The notes beneath the pieces are model-generated. The model saw nothing but the letters and a program-made list of their open reading frames with translations. It was not told where the DNA came from and searched no databases. From positions 124,001 to 188,000 of the forward strand of contig JAOYTL010000007.1 of NCBI GenBank assembly GCA_025846845.1: a DNA stretch of 64,000 bases, written 5' to 3'. Of this stretch, positions 62,968 through 64,000 are shown one piece after another; position 1 is the first letter of the stretch, and every line of letters begins with the position of its first letter. Origin of the DNA: Alloboseaceae bacterium BT-24-1. Lineage in GTDB: Bacteria; Pseudomonadota; Alphaproteobacteria; Rhizobiales; Beijerinckiaceae. Both the position numbers and the translations under genes were made by a program.

Positions 62968-63389
62968 CCGGCATGGCCGTGGTCGACGCCAGTGTGGCGA
63001 TGAAGTGGTTCATCAATGAAGAGGACGCGGACAAGGCGGAGCTTTTGCTGAGATCACGCGAACTCATCGCGCCTGCCATCATCCTAAGCGAGGTCGGCAA
63101 CGGATTATGGAGCAAACGAAGTACTAGCAACATCGATCGCGATCTGGGCCAGGACCTCATCGCTGAGCTTCCACAGCTGTTGAAAGAGATCGTGCCGATC
63201 GAAGGCCTGATGAGAAACGCGATACAATTCGCCTTCGACCTGGACCATCCGATTTATGACTGCGTCTATCTTGCACTTGCGATTCAAAGGCGGCTGCCGC
63301 TGGTGACTGCCGACAAGCGCTTCATCGGCAAGCTCGAAGGACGAGACCTCGCCATCCCCGTGATCGCCCTGCCCCGGTACGAGCCATGA
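62964..63389 (+). CDS. PIN-domain toxin (VapC/FitB type)
   Basis: 141 residues. PIN acidic residues are visible: Asp in AVVDASVAMKWF, Glu in ILSEVGNGLW, Asp in HPIYDCVYLALA, and Asp in VTADKRF. They make a Mg2+-dependent ribonuclease site. The antitoxin precedes it with a 4-bp overlap. Its stop overlaps the start of the acyl-CoA dehydrogenase gene (ATGA), so the toxin is inserted in, and translationally coupled to, a catabolic operon. Confidence 0.9.
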   Translation: MTGMAVVDASVAMKWFINEEDADKAELLLRSRELIAPAIILSEVGNGLWSKRSTSNIDRDLGQDLIAELPQLLKEIVPIEGLMRNAIQFAFDLDHPIYDCVYLALAIQRRLPLVTADKRFIGKLEGRDLAIPVIALPRYEP

Positions 63390-64000
63390 GCGCCTTCTCC
63401 CTCACCGAAGACCAGATCGCCATCCGTGACATGGCCCAGGGGTTCGCAGCCGAGACCCTGGCGCCGCACGCCGTGCGCTGGGACGAGGAGAAGCACTTCC
63501 CGGTCGAGGAAATGCGCCAGGCGGCGGCGCTCGGCATGGGCGGCATCTACATCCGCGACGATGTCGGTGGCTCCGGCCTGTCGCGCCTCGACGCGGCGGT
63601 GATCTTCGAGGCGCTGTCGACCGGCTGCCCGACGGTCGCCGCCTATATCTCAATCCACAACATGTGCGCCTGGATGATCGACCGCTACGGCGCGGACGAG
63701 CAGCGGCAGAAGTTCCTGCCAAAGCTCTGCAGCATGGAGCATCTGGCGAGCTATTGCCTGACCGAGCCGGGGGCCGGCTCCGACGCCGCCGCGCTGAAGA
63801 CCAGGGCCATGCTCGACGGCGACCATTACGTGCTCGACGGCCAGAAGCAGTTCATTTCGGGCGCCGGCGTTGCCGACGTCTACGTCGTGATGGTTCGTAC
63901 CGGCGAGGCCGGCCCCTCCGGCATCTCGACCATCGTCGTCGAGAAGGGCACGCCCGGCCTCTCCTTCGGTGCCAACGAGAAGAAGATGGGCTGGAACGCC
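63386..64000 (+). CDS. Acyl-CoA dehydrogenase, probable isobutyryl-CoA dehydrogenase (partial, C-terminus outside window)
   Basis: 205 codons are visible. The N-terminal helical domain begins MSAFSLTEDQIAIRDMAQG. FAD-contact motifs ASYCLTEPGAGSDAAALKT and GQKQFISGAGVADVYVVM are present. The sequence most resembles isobutyryl-CoA dehydrogenases, which act in valine catabolism upstream of mmsA. The catalytic Glu is beyond the window edge. The start overlaps the toxin stop, and mmsA lies only 0.7 kb upstream on the same strand. Confidence 0.85.
   Translation, partial: MSAFSLTEDQIAIRDMAQGFAAETLAPHAVRWDEEKHFPVEEMRQAAALGMGGIYIRDDVGGSGLSRLDAAVIFEALSTGCPTVAAYISIHNMCAWMIDRYGADEQRQKFLPKLCSMEHLASYCLTEPGAGSDAAALKTRAMLDGDHYVLDGQKQFISGAGVADVYVVMVRTGEAGPSGISTIVVEKGTPGLSFGANEKKMGWNA

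Overview
The window is GC-rich DNA from the chromosome of an alphaproteobacterium, most likely of the order Hyphomicrobiales (Rhizobiales). Three things point there: the gene run ptsP-prfA-prmC-DUF4167-clpB, the BcsN-BcsA-BcsB-BcsZ-TPR cellulose operon, and palindromic intergenic repeats of the type common in that order. A Bosea-like genome is my guess, but the genus is not proven. Genes are densely packed on both strands. I see no phage, insertion sequence or CRISPR array.

Region by region. 1-2.7 kb: the 5' part of a large autotransporter-type surface protein on the minus strand, running off the left edge, followed by about 1.1 kb of non-coding DNA. 3.8-12.5 kb: a cellulose synthesis operon (bcsN, bcsA, bcsB, bcsZ and a TPR protein, mostly with overlapping stops and starts), then a small cysteine-rich secreted protein. 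13 kb: tRNA-Thr(CGU) and an endonuclease/exonuclease/phosphatase-fold enzyme. 14.4-17.4 kb: aromatic amino acid genes (chorismate mutase, hisC-type aminotransferase, tyrA). 17.6-19.6 kb: metX and metW. 19.7-24.2 kb: trehalose genes otsB and otsA with a GH15 glycosidase. 24.3-34.4 kb: ptsP, prfA, a small secreted protein, prmC, DUF4167, MOSC, DUF2293 and clpB. 34.6-40.3 kb: M20 peptidase, six-TM chemoreceptor, class V aminotransferase, LysE exporter and an unknown membrane protein. 40.5-47.5 kb: a probable lysine/pipecolate catabolic cluster (DinB, FAD oxidoreductase, LysR, ALDH7, glutaryl-CoA dehydrogenase, family III CoA-transferase). 47.5-50.5 kb: a VapBC pair, a ThDP enzyme and a small exported protein. 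50.5-58.6 kb: a sugar ABC operon with transaldolase and SDR, then a divergent iron-type ABC system; neither has an ATPase in the window. 58.8-60.1 kb: a PleD-like REC-REC-GGDEF protein. 60.1 kb to the end: LysR, methylmalonate-semialdehyde dehydrogenase, a FitAB-type toxin-antitoxin pair and the start of an acyl-CoA dehydrogenase, forming a valine catabolic locus.

Functional links. Cellulose synthesis (BcsA has a PilZ region) would respond to cyclic-di-GMP, and the PleD-like protein is a predicted maker of it. The two acyl-CoA dehydrogenases and two aldehyde dehydrogenases fit lysine and valine breakdown. Trehalose genes and clpB suggest stress functions, and candidate stress-type promoters lie upstream of them.

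Most distinctive signals: (i) the operator in front of the FitAB-like pair carries the half-sites I recall for Neisseria FitA, with a shorter spacer, and the toxin gene is translationally coupled to a catabolic gene; (ii) five copies of a two-hairpin intergenic repeat, two of them punctuating the glutaryl-CoA genes; (iii) a TTAA-N7-TTAA (CtrA-like) box before the PleD-like gene, whose GGDEF domain lacks the inhibitory site; (iv) a cellulose operon without an outer-membrane porin gene; (v) adjacent ABC loci without ATPases.
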